Assembly (NCBI RefSeq): GCF_036967205.1
Contig: NZ_CP146022.1
Location: 1,302,001 to 1,366,000 of the forward strand
Direction of reading: 5' to 3'
Origin: Streptomyces sp. Q6
GTDB taxonomy: Bacteria; Actinomycetota; Actinomycetes; Streptomycetales; Streptomycetaceae
DNA length: 64,000 bases
Position 1 is the first letter of the stretch. Each line of letters begins with the position of its first letter. The notes under the pieces are model-generated. The model was not told the DNA's origin. It made no database searches and was given only the letters and a program-made list of their open reading frames with translations. Positions 37,490-45,778 of this stretch are shown piece by piece. The position numbers were made by a program, and so were the translations under genes.

Positions 37490-37794
37490 TGCTGCTCCCC
37501 GCCGGCGTCGGCGACCAGCCGATCGAGGTCGCCGAAGTCGCCGACCGGCTGGCCGAGTTGGCCGTCGCGCCACCGGCCGGGCGGGTGGCCGACATGGGCG
37601 GGCCCGAGGTGCGGACGTTCACAGATCTGGCCCGTACGTATCTGAAGGCGACGGGGAAGCGGCGCGCGGTGGCCGGAGAGCCGCTGCCCGGAAAGACGAT
37701 GCGAGCGTTCCGCGCGGGCGGCCATCTCGCGCCGGAGCGTGCGGTGGGGAAGGGCACGTTCGAGGAGTACCTGGCGGGGCGGCGGGCGGGTTAG
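37462..37794 (+). pseudogene. Remnant of an NmrA-type NAD(P)H oxidoreductase gene
   Basis: About 110 codons homologous to the C-terminus of NmrA-like or epimerase-type oxidoreductases: AKLPVMLLPAGVGDQPIEV, DRLAELAVAPPAGRVADMGG, then FTDLARTYLKATGKRRAV and LAPERAVGKGTFEEYLA. The Rossmann domain is missing. The 5' end joins the sigma-factor fragment in another frame near 37455-37462, so one deletion fused the two genes. Such oxidoreductases are typical neighbours of ECF41 sigma factors, which supports a single former locus. Confidence 0.75.
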
Positions 37795-37804
37795 AGGGGC
37801 GGGG

Positions 37805-37980
37805 CTCGCCGCTGCGAGAGGGCGGGCTCGCGGCTCTCAAGGACTCGCGGCTGCGAGAGGGCGGGCCCGCGGCTCCCAAGGACTCGCCGCTGCGAGAGGG
37901 CGGGCTCGCGGCTCCCAAGGACTCGCCGCTGCGAGAGGGCGGGCTCGCGGCTCCCAAGGACTCGCGGCTCCGAGAGAGGG
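37805..37980. repeat. 39-bp tandem repeat, about 4.5 copies
   Basis: Copies begin at 37805, 37844, 37883 and 37922, with a partial fifth at 37961. Each starts CTCGCSGCTGCGAGAGGGCG and ends GCTCCCAAGGA. Copies 3 and 4 are identical; copies 1 and 2 differ at two or three bases. The period is a multiple of three, and the minus strand reads as a 13-residue repeat (RVLGSREPALSQR), but the ROK gene stops just before it (37985). Each unit contains short inverted halves (CTCGCCGC and GCGGCGAG-like), so it can fold. Confidence 0.95.
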
Positions 37981-37984
37981 CCGA

Positions 37985-39155
37985 TCACGTCGTAGGCGGC
38001 GCGAAGACGTCCCGTTGGGCGGACTCGCGGGCCATCAGGAGGGCTCCGCGCAGTACCGCCCCGCCACCGAGTTCCCCGGCCCTGACCTCGGTCGGGAGCG
38101 GTGACATCACGGTCAGCCGCTCCGCGACCCGTCGGGCCAGGGCGTCGCCGCCCGCCCGGCCGACCTCGCCCGCGAGCACGACGCACCCCGGGTCGAGCAC
38201 CGCGACCACCGCGGCGGCCCCGAGCACGACCCGGTCGGCGAGCGCGTCGAGGAACCCGTCCGCCCCGCCGCGCACGGCCTCCTTCACCACGTCCGCCGCC
38301 CGCTCCACCGGCTCCCCGGCTCCACGAGCCCGTGGGCGGCGGCCAGTTCGAGGATCGCCGCGGAACCGGCGAGCGAGTGGAACCCGCCGTCGCACCCGGT
38401 CGCGGACGGCAGCTGCCGCGTCCCGGGCACGGGCAGGAAGCCGACCTCGCCCGTGCCGCCGGAGGCGCCCCGGCGCAGCGTGCCGTCGAGGACCACGGCC
38501 GCGCCGATGCCGATCCCGAGCCAGAGCAGGACGAATGTGTCGCGGTCGCGGGTGGCGCCGTCGCGCTGTTCGGCGAGGGCGGCCAGGTTCGTCTCGTTCT
38601 CGACCAGCACCCGCGCGGGCAACCGCTCCTGGAGCGCCGTGTTCAGGAGGCGGTGCCATTCGGGGAGCCCAGAGGAGTCACGCAGTTCGCCCGTGGCCGG
38701 GTCGATCAGGCCGGGCGCCCCGACGCCGACCGTGTGCAGCCGCTCGGCGCCCGCCTCCTTCGCCGTACGTTGGACGAGGGCGACGGCGCGCTCGACGGCG
38801 TCGCCCGTGCTCTCCCCGGCGCGACGGGCGCGGACGCCTCGGCGAGCACGGTGCCGAGCAGGTCGGCGACGACGAGCCGGACGCCCCCGGTACGCACGTC
38901 GAGCGCGGCGAGGTGGGCTCGGTCGGCGACGATCCCGTAGAGCCGCGCGTTCGGGCCGCGCCGCTGGGCGCCCGTCTCCCCGACGACCTCGATCAGGCCG
39001 GACGCGCTGAGGCGCTCGACGAGGTCGGCGACGCTGGGCCGGGACAGGCCGGTCAGTTCCTTCAACTGCCCTGCGGTGAGCGGCCCTTCCTCCTGGAGGT
39101 GGCGGAGCGCGAGCCGGTCGTTGATGGCGCGGGCGGTCCTCGGCGATGCGGGCAT
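37985..39155 (-). pseudogene. ROK family regulator with two frameshifts
   Basis: Three frames join to a complete 390-residue ROK repressor. From ATG 39155: winged helix (RPSVADLVERLSASGLIEVV). After a break at CCCC 38814-38817: DAVERAVALVQRTAKEAG, VGAPGLIDP, the sugar-kinase-like fold with VENETNLAAL, LGIGIGAAVVLDG and the CDGGFHSLAG region. After a second break at CCCC 38314-38317: ERAADVVKEAV to the end. One extra C at each site on the plus strand restores VAPGESTGDAV and LVEPGEPVERA. The gene is divergent from an MFS gene, with a perfect palindrome between. It probably represses that transporter in response to a sugar. Confidence 0.85.
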
Positions 39156-39181
39156 GGCGGGATCCTACGCGGAATCGGGGT

Positions 39182-39208
39182 AACTATCAGGCAGGGTTCC
39201 TGATAGTT
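39182..39208. promoter_or_regulatory. ROK operator palindrome
   Basis: AACTATCAGG (39182-39191), seven bases, and CCTGATAGTT (39199-39208) form a perfect inverted repeat between the divergent ROK and MFS genes, where an operator is expected. It is strikingly AT-rich for this genome. ROK proteins bind such palindromes as dimers. Confidence 0.75.
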
Positions 39209-39250
39209 TACATCGGCGCCAGCACACGTATTCGGGAGGGGACCCGTCGG

Positions 39251-40462
39251 ATGAGTGAAGTCACCTACGCGCCAGGGGAGTTGAAGCGGGCCCGGTACGC
39301 CGTGGCCGCCGTCTTCGCCGTGCACGGCGCTGTCGCCGGCTCGTTCGCGACGCGCGTCCCCTGGATCCAGGACCACGCCCACCTGAGCGCGGGCCACCTG
39401 GGGATCGCCCTCGCCTTCACCGCGTTCGGCGCCTCCTGCTCGATGCCGCTGGCCGGCCGGATCAGCCATCGCTTCGGCAGCCGTACGGCGCTGCGCGGGC
39501 TGATCGCGCTGTGGACGCTGGCCCTGGTGCTGCCGTCCCTCGCGACGAACTTCGCCCTGCTGTGTCTGGCGATGTTCGTCTACGGCGCGACCGCGGGCAT
39601 GGCCGACGTCGCGATGAACGCGCTGGGCGTCGAAGTCGAGCGACTTCTCGACAAATCGATCATCTCCGGTCTGCACGGCATGTGGAGCGTGGGCGCCCTG
39701 GTCGGCTCGGCGGGCGGCACGCTCGCCGCCCACCTCGGCTCGGACGCGCGGCTGCACTTCGCCCTGGCGGCGGCGGTGCTCACCGTCCTCGGCGTGACGG
39801 CCTGCCGGTGGGTGCTCGACCTCCAGCCCACGGAGGACGAGGAGCCGCCGCCGCGGTTCGCCCTGCCGCCCAAGTCCGCGCTGCTGATCGGCGCGGTCGG
39901 CTTCTGCGCGGTGTTCGCCGAGGGCGCGAGCCTGGACTGGTCGGCCGTCTACCTGCGCGACCGGCTGGACACCTCGGCCGGCCTGGCGGCCGCGTGCACG
40001 ACCGGGTTCATGCTCACCATGGCGGTGGCCCGGCTGGTGGGCGACGCCGTGGTCAACCGGTTCGGCGCGGTCCGCACGGTCCGCACGGGCGGCGGCCTCG
40101 CCGTCGCCGGCGGGCTGCTGGTCGTCAGCTCACCGAACCCGGTCGTGGCCATGGCGGGATTCGCGCTCCTCGGCCTCGGTATCGCGGTCGTCGTCCCGCT
40201 GTGCTTCGCGGCGGCGGGTCACAGCGGCCCGAACCCGAGCCAGGCCATCGCGGGCGTCGCGACCATCACGTACACCTCGGGTCTGATCGCGCCCGGCCTG
40301 ATCGGCGGTGTGGCGCAGGCGACGAACCTGACGGTCTCGTTCGTCCTGGTCACCGTGCTCGCCTGCGGGCTCGCCGTGTTCGCGGGCGTCCTGCGCGGCG
40401 GTGGCCGCACGACGACGCAGGTCACTGCCGTGAGCGCGGCGGATCCCGCCGCGAAGTCCTGA
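39251..40462 (+). CDS. MFS transporter controlled by ROK regulator
   Basis: A 403-residue transporter with twelve predicted membrane segments. LAGRISHRFGSRTALRG is the conserved loop between segments 2 and 3; FVYGATAGMADVAMNALGVEVE and SGLHGMWSVGALVGS are typical of the YbjJ/fucose-permease-like branch. ATG 39251 follows GGGAGGGGA. It is divergent from the ROK regulator with the operator between them. A sugar or sugar-like substrate is suggested by the regulator type only. Confidence 0.88.
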   Translation: MSEVTYAPGELKRARYAVAAVFAVHGAVAGSFATRVPWIQDHAHLSAGHLGIALAFTAFGASCSMPLAGRISHRFGSRTALRGLIALWTLALVLPSLATNFALLCLAMFVYGATAGMADVAMNALGVEVERLLDKSIISGLHGMWSVGALVGSAGGTLAAHLGSDARLHFALAAAVLTVLGVTACRWVLDLQPTEDEEPPPRFALPPKSALLIGAVGFCAVFAEGASLDWSAVYLRDRLDTSAGLAAACTTGFMLTMAVARLVGDAVVNRFGAVRTVRTGGGLAVAGGLLVVSSPNPVVAMAGFALLGLGIAVVVPLCFAAAGHSGPNPSQAIAGVATITYTSGLIAPGLIGGVAQATNLTVSFVLVTVLACGLAVFAGVLRGGGRTTTQVTAVSAADPAAKS

Positions 40463-40600
40463 ACCCGCTCGCGCTCCGGCGGCCTCGGCACCCGTATGCC
40501 GTCGAGGTCGCCGGCGCCGGGCGGCGGTCAGACCCTTACGCCGCATTAACATGAAGCGATCTTTTTGAGCCACGAAGGCACCACAGAAAGCAGAACTCTC

Positions 40601-41989
40601 ATGGACCTCGGCGTGCGCTGGAAACTGCACGGCGACGGGCGCACCCCGGCCCCCGGCGCAGTCGTCCGCCCCGACGAGCGGCTTTCGTGGCCGCGCACCA
40701 TCGGGCTCGGCGCCCAGCACGTGGTCGCCATGTTCGGCGCCTCGTTCGTCGCCCCGGTCCTGATGGGGCTCGACCCGAACCTCGCGATCATGATGTCCGG
40801 TGTCGCGACGGTCATCTTCCTGATCGCCACGCGCGGCCGGGTCCCCAGCTACCTGGGCTGTTCGCTCTCCTTCGTGGGCGTCGCCGCCGTGATCCGGGCC
40901 TCGGGCGGGACGAGCGCCACGGTCACCGGCGCGGTCTTCGTCGTCGGCGTCGTGCTGTTCCTCGTCGGTCTCGCGGTGCAGAAGTTCGGCGCGCGGATCA
41001 TCCACGCCGCGATGCCGCCGATCGTGACCGGCGCGGTCGTCATGCTGATCGGCTTCAACCTGGCGCCGGTCACGGCCTCCACCTACTGGCCGACCGACCA
41101 GTGGACGGCGCTGCTCGTCATGCTGTTCACCGGTTTGGCCGTGGTGTGCCTGCGCGGTTTCTGGTCCCGGATCGCGATCTTCCTCGGCCTGCTCTTCGGC
41201 TACGGCATCTCCTGGGTCTTCGACCAGGTCTTCGGCAAGATCCACTCGGCGAACGGCGGCACGGAGGCGGTCGACCACTGGCGTCTGGACCTCTCCGCGG
41301 TCGGCAAGGCGGACTGGATCGGCCTGCCCTCCTTCCACGCGCCGTCCTTCGAGTGGTCGGCGATCCTCGTGGCGCTGCCTGTCGTCATCGCGCTGATCGC
41401 GGAGAACGCCGGACACGTCAAGGCGGTCGGGGAGATGACCGGCGACAACCTGGACGACAAGCTGGGCACCGCGATCTCCGCGGACGGCGCCGCGTCGATG
41501 CTCTCCACCGCGGTCGGCGGCCCGCCGAACACCACGTACTCCGAGAACATCGGCGTCATGGCCGCGACCCGCGTCTACTCGACGGCGGCCTACTGGGCCG
41601 CGGCCGGTTTCGCCCTCCTGTTCGGTCTGTGCCCGAAGTTCGGCGCGATCGTGGCCGCGATCCCGGGCGGCGTCCTCGGCGGCATCACCGTCATCCTGTA
41701 CGGCATGATCGGCCTGCTCGGCGCGCAGATCTGGATCAACGCCAAGGTCGACCTGCGCAACCCGCTGAACCTGGTCCCCGCCGCCGCGGGCATCATCATC
41801 GGCGTCGGCAACGTCTCGCTGAAGTTCACCGACAACTTCTCGCTGAGCGGCATCGCCCTCGGCACGATCGTCGTCATCACCGGCTACCACGCGCTGCGCG
41901 CGATGGCCCCCGCGCACCTCAAGTCGCAGGAGCCGCTGCTCGACTCCGGTACGTCCACGTACGACAAGGAGTCCGCGGACAAGGGCTGA
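40601..41989 (+). CDS. NCS2 nucleobase permease (uracil/xanthine type)
   Basis: A 462-residue member of the nucleobase:cation symporter-2 family with about 14 membrane segments. WPRTIGLGAQHVVAMFGAS is the family start. AENAGHVKAVGEMTG and VGGPPNTTYSENIGVMAAT are the substrate-site motifs; the Glu in the first is the UraA proton/substrate residue. MDLGVRWKLHGDG at 40601 is preferred to TTG 40565 from recalled family starts, though the binding site is weak. It ends ten bases before the end of ubiX on the other strand. Uracil is the likeliest substrate. Confidence 0.88.
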   Translation: MDLGVRWKLHGDGRTPAPGAVVRPDERLSWPRTIGLGAQHVVAMFGASFVAPVLMGLDPNLAIMMSGVATVIFLIATRGRVPSYLGCSLSFVGVAAVIRASGGTSATVTGAVFVVGVVLFLVGLAVQKFGARIIHAAMPPIVTGAVVMLIGFNLAPVTASTYWPTDQWTALLVMLFTGLAVVCLRGFWSRIAIFLGLLFGYGISWVFDQVFGKIHSANGGTEAVDHWRLDLSAVGKADWIGLPSFHAPSFEWSAILVALPVVIALIAENAGHVKAVGEMTGDNLDDKLGTAISADGAASMLSTAVGGPPNTTYSENIGVMAATRVYSTAAYWAAAGFALLFGLCPKFGAIVAAIPGGVLGGITVILYGMIGLLGAQIWINAKVDLRNPLNLVPAAAGIIIGVGNVSLKFTDNFSLSGIALGTIVVITGYHALRAMAPAHLKSQEPLLDSGTSTYDKESADKG

Positions 41990-41999
41990 GCCCGCCCTT

Positions 42000-42563
42000 C
42001 TAGCCGCCGGCCCACCGCTCCACCGCGGGTCCCGGCAGGGACAGCTGGTCGAGGATCCGTGCGACCGTGTGGTCGACCAGGTCCTCGACCGTGCGGGGGC
42101 GCTGGTAGAAGGCCGGCATGGGCGGCACGATGCGGACGCCCATGCGGGACAGGGCCAGCATGTTCTCCAGGTGGATTTCTTGCAGCGGGCTCTCGCGCGG
42201 GACGAGGACGAGCGGGCGGCGTTCCTTGAGGGTGACGTCGGCGGCCCGGCCGACGAGCCCGTCGGCGTAGCCGGCCCGGATTCCCGCGAGGGTCTTCATG
42301 CTGCACGGCGCGATCACCATGCCGTCGGTGCGGAACGAACCCGAGGAGACCGCGGCCGCCTGGTCCCCCGGCCGGTACGTCACGTCGGCGAGCTTGACGA
42401 CGTCCTCGACGCGGCGGCCCGTCTCCAGCTCGATCGTGGTGCGGGCCCAGCGGCTCAGGACGAGATGCCGTTCGACGCCGGGAGCCGTCTCGCGCAGTAC
42501 CTCCAGGAGCCGGATCCCGTAGACCGCGCCGGTCGCCCCCGTGATGCCGACGATCAGCCGCAC
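42000..42563 (-). CDS. UbiX-like flavin prenyltransferase
   Basis: A 187-residue UbiX/Pad1-type enzyme that makes prenylated FMN, the cofactor of UbiD decarboxylases. It starts VRLIVGITGATGAVYGIRLL with the flavin-binding GITGATGA. VLSRWARTTIELE, SGSFRTDGMVIAPCSMKTLAGI and LVLVPRESPLQEIHLENM are the remaining family motifs. GTG 42563 lies ten bases inside the end of the ubiD gene, so both are coupled. Having its own UbiX next to UbiD suggests a self-contained decarboxylation module. Confidence 0.92.
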   Translation of the reverse strand: MRLIVGITGATGAVYGIRLLEVLRETAPGVERHLVLSRWARTTIELETGRRVEDVVKLADVTYRPGDQAAAVSSGSFRTDGMVIAPCSMKTLAGIRAGYADGLVGRAADVTLKERRPLVLVPRESPLQEIHLENMLALSRMGVRIVPPMPAFYQRPRTVEDLVDHTVARILDQLSLPGPAVERWAGG

Positions 42564-43963
42564 GGCGCGCCACGTCGGTCGAGGAGGGCGCGGGCCCGCG
42601 CGGTGCGGGCCGGGTCGGTGCGGATGCGTACGGCGTCGAAGTGCGGCCCGCGGGTCGCGTCGAGACCCATCCGGGACGTCGTGCCGTCGGGGGTGGAGGA
42701 CGGGTCGAGGGGGCTGCCGGGCAGGCCGTCGACCGTGAACACGTCGGCGTGCGGCTGGAGATGGGTCGCCAGCGCCCACAGCACGTCCTCGTCGCGGGTC
42801 ACGTCCACGTCGTCGTCGACCGCGACGACCGTCTTCAGATACGGGTCCCAGCCCAGCAGCGCGAGGAGGATCTGGCGGGCCTGACCCGGCCGGGCCTGCC
42901 GCAGGGCGACGTACGCGTGGAAGTGCGTGCCCGAGGTCGGGTAGTGCAGGGCCGTGACCTCCGGGAAGCGGGCCATGAGCTGTTCGGCCATCTCCGACTC
43001 GCGCGGGATGCGCGCGAGGTTGAGATGGTCGGCGCTGTTGCCTCCGACCACGTCGAACAGGACCGCGTCGCGGCGGCGCAGCACGCTGTGCACCGTGAGG
43101 ACGTTGTTCGTGGAGCGGTCGGAGGAGTAGCCGGAGAACTCGCCGAAGGGGCCTTCGGGCGCGGTCCGCGCCGGGTCGATGACGCCTTCGACGACGAGTT
43201 CGGCGCTCGCGGGGACACGGATGCCGTGCCGCGGGGTCCGTACGACGTCGAGGGGGGCGCCCGACAGGCCGCCCGCCAGGGTGCGTTCGTCGACGTCGGG
43301 GGCGACACGGGCGGACGCGGCGAGCTGGAAGAGCGGGTGCGCGCCGACGACCATCGCGACCGGCAGGACCTCGCCGCGTTCCTCGGCGAGACGCAGCAGC
43401 TGCCACAGGTGGCCCCGGGAGTGCAGGCTCGTGGCGAGTTCGGTGCGGCGGTGGACGAGGGCGCGGTGGTAGCTGAGGTTGCCGGCCCGTCCCGGCACGC
43501 CGGCCGGGGCCTCCGCGGTGATGACGCCGCTGGTCAGGTACGGGCCGCGGTCGGAGTCGAAGTGCTTCAGGAGCGGCAGGGCGGTGAGGTCGACGGCCTC
43601 GCCCTCGGCGACCGTGTCGAGGACGGGGCCGGTGGGGACGAGGCGCGGCTCCACGCGGCGGGCCGCCGCCCGTTGGTAGGCGCGGTGCAGTCCGGCCGGG
43701 TCCGTGCCGAGGAGCCGGGCGACGCGGCGCCGCGAGGCGAAGACGTTGGTGACGAGGGTGGTGCCGTCCAGACCCTTCACCCAGGGGCAGACCAGGAGCT
43801 CGTCACGGCCGCGCGCGGCGAGTTCGGCGACGAGCGCGGCGACGTCCTCCCCCGCGATCTCCTCGTCGACGGTCAGGACGTCGTCGGGGTGCGCCGCGGT
43901 GTACGCGGCGAGGAAAGCGTGCAGGTCCTGACCCTCGCGCACGGCCGTCTCAGTGACTGTCAC
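42554..43963 (-). CDS. UbiD family decarboxylase
   Basis: A 469-residue UbiD-type enzyme that reversibly decarboxylates unsaturated or (hetero)aromatic acids with prenylated FMN. The family core PEGPFGEFSGY carries E270 and E275. KHFDSDRGPYLTSGVITA, RHGIRVPASAELVVEG and GGNSADHLNLARIPRE are further hallmarks. GTG 43963 overlaps the upstream gene by 14 bases, behind GGGGGTG. Sequence alone does not give the substrate; members act on phenolic, indole, pyrrole, furan and other acids. It is part of the eight-gene minus-strand cluster. Confidence 0.92.
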   Translation of the reverse strand: MTVTETAVREGQDLHAFLAAYTAAHPDDVLTVDEEIAGEDVAALVAELAARGRDELLVCPWVKGLDGTTLVTNVFASRRRVARLLGTDPAGLHRAYQRAAARRVEPRLVPTGPVLDTVAEGEAVDLTALPLLKHFDSDRGPYLTSGVITAEAPAGVPGRAGNLSYHRALVHRRTELATSLHSRGHLWQLLRLAEERGEVLPVAMVVGAHPLFQLAASARVAPDVDERTLAGGLSGAPLDVVRTPRHGIRVPASAELVVEGVIDPARTAPEGPFGEFSGYSSDRSTNNVLTVHSVLRRRDAVLFDVVGGNSADHLNLARIPRESEMAEQLMARFPEVTALHYPTSGTHFHAYVALRQARPGQARQILLALLGWDPYLKTVVAVDDDVDVTRDEDVLWALATHLQPHADVFTVDGLPGSPLDPSSTPDGTTSRMGLDATRGPHFDAVRIRTDPARTARARALLDRRGAPCG

Positions 43964-44693
43964 AGCACACCCCCGCGTGCACCCCGCCCGTGAACAGCCC
44001 ACCCCAGGACGGCGATTCGACCGCGGTGCCGAGCAGGTCGAGCCCGGTGCGGACGGCGACCCGCGCCCCGTCGTGCACGGGTTTGCCGAGCTCCCGCTCC
44101 ACCATGGCCGCGACGGGCGCCACCGGCAGTTCCGTACCGGCGACGACGAGGCACTGGGCGTCCGCCGAGTCGGCGTCGAGGAGGATGCGGCGGACCCGGG
44201 CCACGGGCAGCTCGGCCGCCTCGCGCGGGGTGCCCAGGCCGAGCGCGGTGACCGAGGCCAGGCGCAGGCCCGCCGCGAGGAACGTGTCGGCGAGGCGTCC
44301 CGCGCTGCGCTCGGTGCCCGCCGTGACCAGGGCGACGGAGTGGGTGCCGGACCGGGCGAGGAGGTCGAGCTGGCCGAGGGTCACGGTGGAGGCGCGCACG
44401 CCGGCCGTCCGCTCGATGACGCGGGACACGGCGCGGGCGTGGGCGGCGCCGTCGAGCCCCGCGGAGGTGCCGTGCCACACGATGGCGTCGGCGCCGGCCT
44501 GCGCCAACTGGTCGGCGGCGCGCTCCAGTTCGACGGAGTGGGAGGGCGCGAGGCCGGGCCCGTACTGGATCTCGGGGAGGGTGGCGCGGGCGGTGGGGTG
44601 GGCGATCTCGACCTGGACCGGCGCGCAGATCTGGGCGACCCAGCGGTCGGCGCCGAGCGAGGTGGCGGGCAGGAGGTGTCCGATGCGCTGCAT
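43950..44693 (-). CDS. Asp/Glu racemase superfamily protein, arylmalonate-decarboxylase-like
   Basis: A 247-residue protein of the Asp/Glu racemase fold (maleate isomerase, arylmalonate decarboxylase). The first catalytic loop reads AIVWHGTSAG with G75-T76-S77, as in arylmalonate decarboxylase, where Gly replaces the first cysteine and Thr-Ser hold the carboxylate. At the second site the usual SC(G/T) is VAGT, with A185 in place of the only remaining cysteine. Neither catalytic Cys is therefore present at its usual place; C181 lies four residues upstream. ATG 44693 has GGAG upstream. It overlaps ubiD. Role: perhaps decarboxylation or isomerisation in the same pathway. Confidence 0.75.
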   Translation of the reverse strand: MQRIGHLLPATSLGADRWVAQICAPVQVEIAHPTARATLPEIQYGPGLAPSHSVELERAADQLAQAGADAIVWHGTSAGLDGAAHARAVSRVIERTAGVRASTVTLGQLDLLARSGTHSVALVTAGTERSAGRLADTFLAAGLRLASVTALGLGTPREAAELPVARVRRILLDADSADAQCLVVAGTELPVAPVAAMVERELGKPVHDGARVAVRTGLDLLGTAVESPSWGGLFTGGVHAGVCCDSH

Positions 44694-44773
44694 GAGGGCT
44701 CCACGAGAGGGTGACGGGCACGGGCGGGGGTGCGGGTGGCCGGTCCCCCGGACCGGCCACCCGCGACCGGGCG

Positions 44774-45703
44774 TCAGGTACGCGCGACCGTGTCCAGGGA
44801 CGCGTACGTGTCCGTCAGCCGCAGCTGCGCCTCCTCCTGGTCGCGCGGCGGCGGTGTCGGCTTGAGGCCGAGGAGCTTGGCCATGTTGTTGCCGAGGTAG
44901 CCCTCCAGGTGTTCCTCGGACAGGTGCATGCCCTGCGGCGGCGGGCCGCACAGCACCTCCAGCTCGCGCGCCCACATGCCCGGTTCGTTGGGCGGCGAGT
45001 CGGTGCCGAAGACGAGCTGGTGCTTCTCCATCTGCTGCGCGAACTCGACGATGCGCGACTGGAGCAGCCAGCCGGACTCCCCGTACACGTTCGGCGAGTC
45101 GAGGATCATGTAGAGCGCCTCGAAGCAGTAGACGCCGCCGGTCTGCACCCCGAAGTGCGCGAGGATGAAGTTGACGTCCTTGAACTCGCGGATGATCGGA
45201 TAGAACTGGGTCGGGATCGAGTACGGACCGTCGCCGGTGTGGATGAGGACGACGACACCCAGTTCGTCGCAGACCCGCAGCACGGGCCGCAGCCAGTCCA
45301 GGGCACGGTCGGGACGGTACGCGTGCATGTTGGCATGCAGCTTGACCATCTTGTAGCCGTACTCCTTGACGTGGAACTCCAGCTCCTTCGCCCCGTTCTC
45401 GGGCCCGAAGCGCGGGTTGTACATGAAGTTCCCGATGAACCGGTCGGGGTACGCCTGGACCAGTTCGGTGATGTACGACATGTAGTCGCGGATGCCCTCG
45501 CGTCCGGTGCGCATCCCGTCCTGCCAGACGGAGTTGCCGGGCGGCGGCATGATGCAGCCGTAGTCGATGCGGCGGGGCTTTCCGTTGATCATGTAGGGGC
45601 CGTTCATCATCTCCAGCGTGCGCTCACCGGTGAACGGGGAGCCGTCGTGCCGCCACGCCTGGTCGACGATGTTCGTCGGGTGCATATGGGTGTCGATGAT
45701 CAA
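44774..45703 (-). CDS. ACMSD-like metal-dependent hydrolase (amidohydrolase 2)
   Basis: A 309-residue amidohydrolase-2 family enzyme. The first metal motif is IIDTHMHP at the very start; MVKLHANMHAYRPD, VVVLIHTGDG, FILAHFGVQTGG and LVFGTDSPPNEPG supply the other ligands. The family includes ACMS decarboxylase, resorcylate and isoorotate decarboxylases and related hydratases/hydrolases, so C-C cleavage is as likely as hydrolysis. TTG 45703 follows AAGGAA and gives the expected start at the metal motif. It is in the minus-strand catabolic cluster, between the Mo hydroxylase and racemase-like genes. Confidence 0.85.
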   Translation of the reverse strand: MIIDTHMHPTNIVDQAWRHDGSPFTGERTLEMMNGPYMINGKPRRIDYGCIMPPPGNSVWQDGMRTGREGIRDYMSYITELVQAYPDRFIGNFMYNPRFGPENGAKELEFHVKEYGYKMVKLHANMHAYRPDRALDWLRPVLRVCDELGVVVLIHTGDGPYSIPTQFYPIIREFKDVNFILAHFGVQTGGVYCFEALYMILDSPNVYGESGWLLQSRIVEFAQQMEKHQLVFGTDSPPNEPGMWARELEVLCGPPPQGMHLSEEHLEGYLGNNMAKLLGLKPTPPPRDQEEAQLRLTDTYASLDTVART

Positions 45704-45778
45704 GGTGCTGTTTCCTTCCCAGCTGGTGCCAACCGTGTTCCGTGGTGGACCGTTTGGGGACCCAGGGCAGGGCCCGCC

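Noticed and set aside
37805-37980. Tandem repeat as a possible CRISPR array
   Set aside because: Units follow directly without unique spacers, and no cas gene is in the window.
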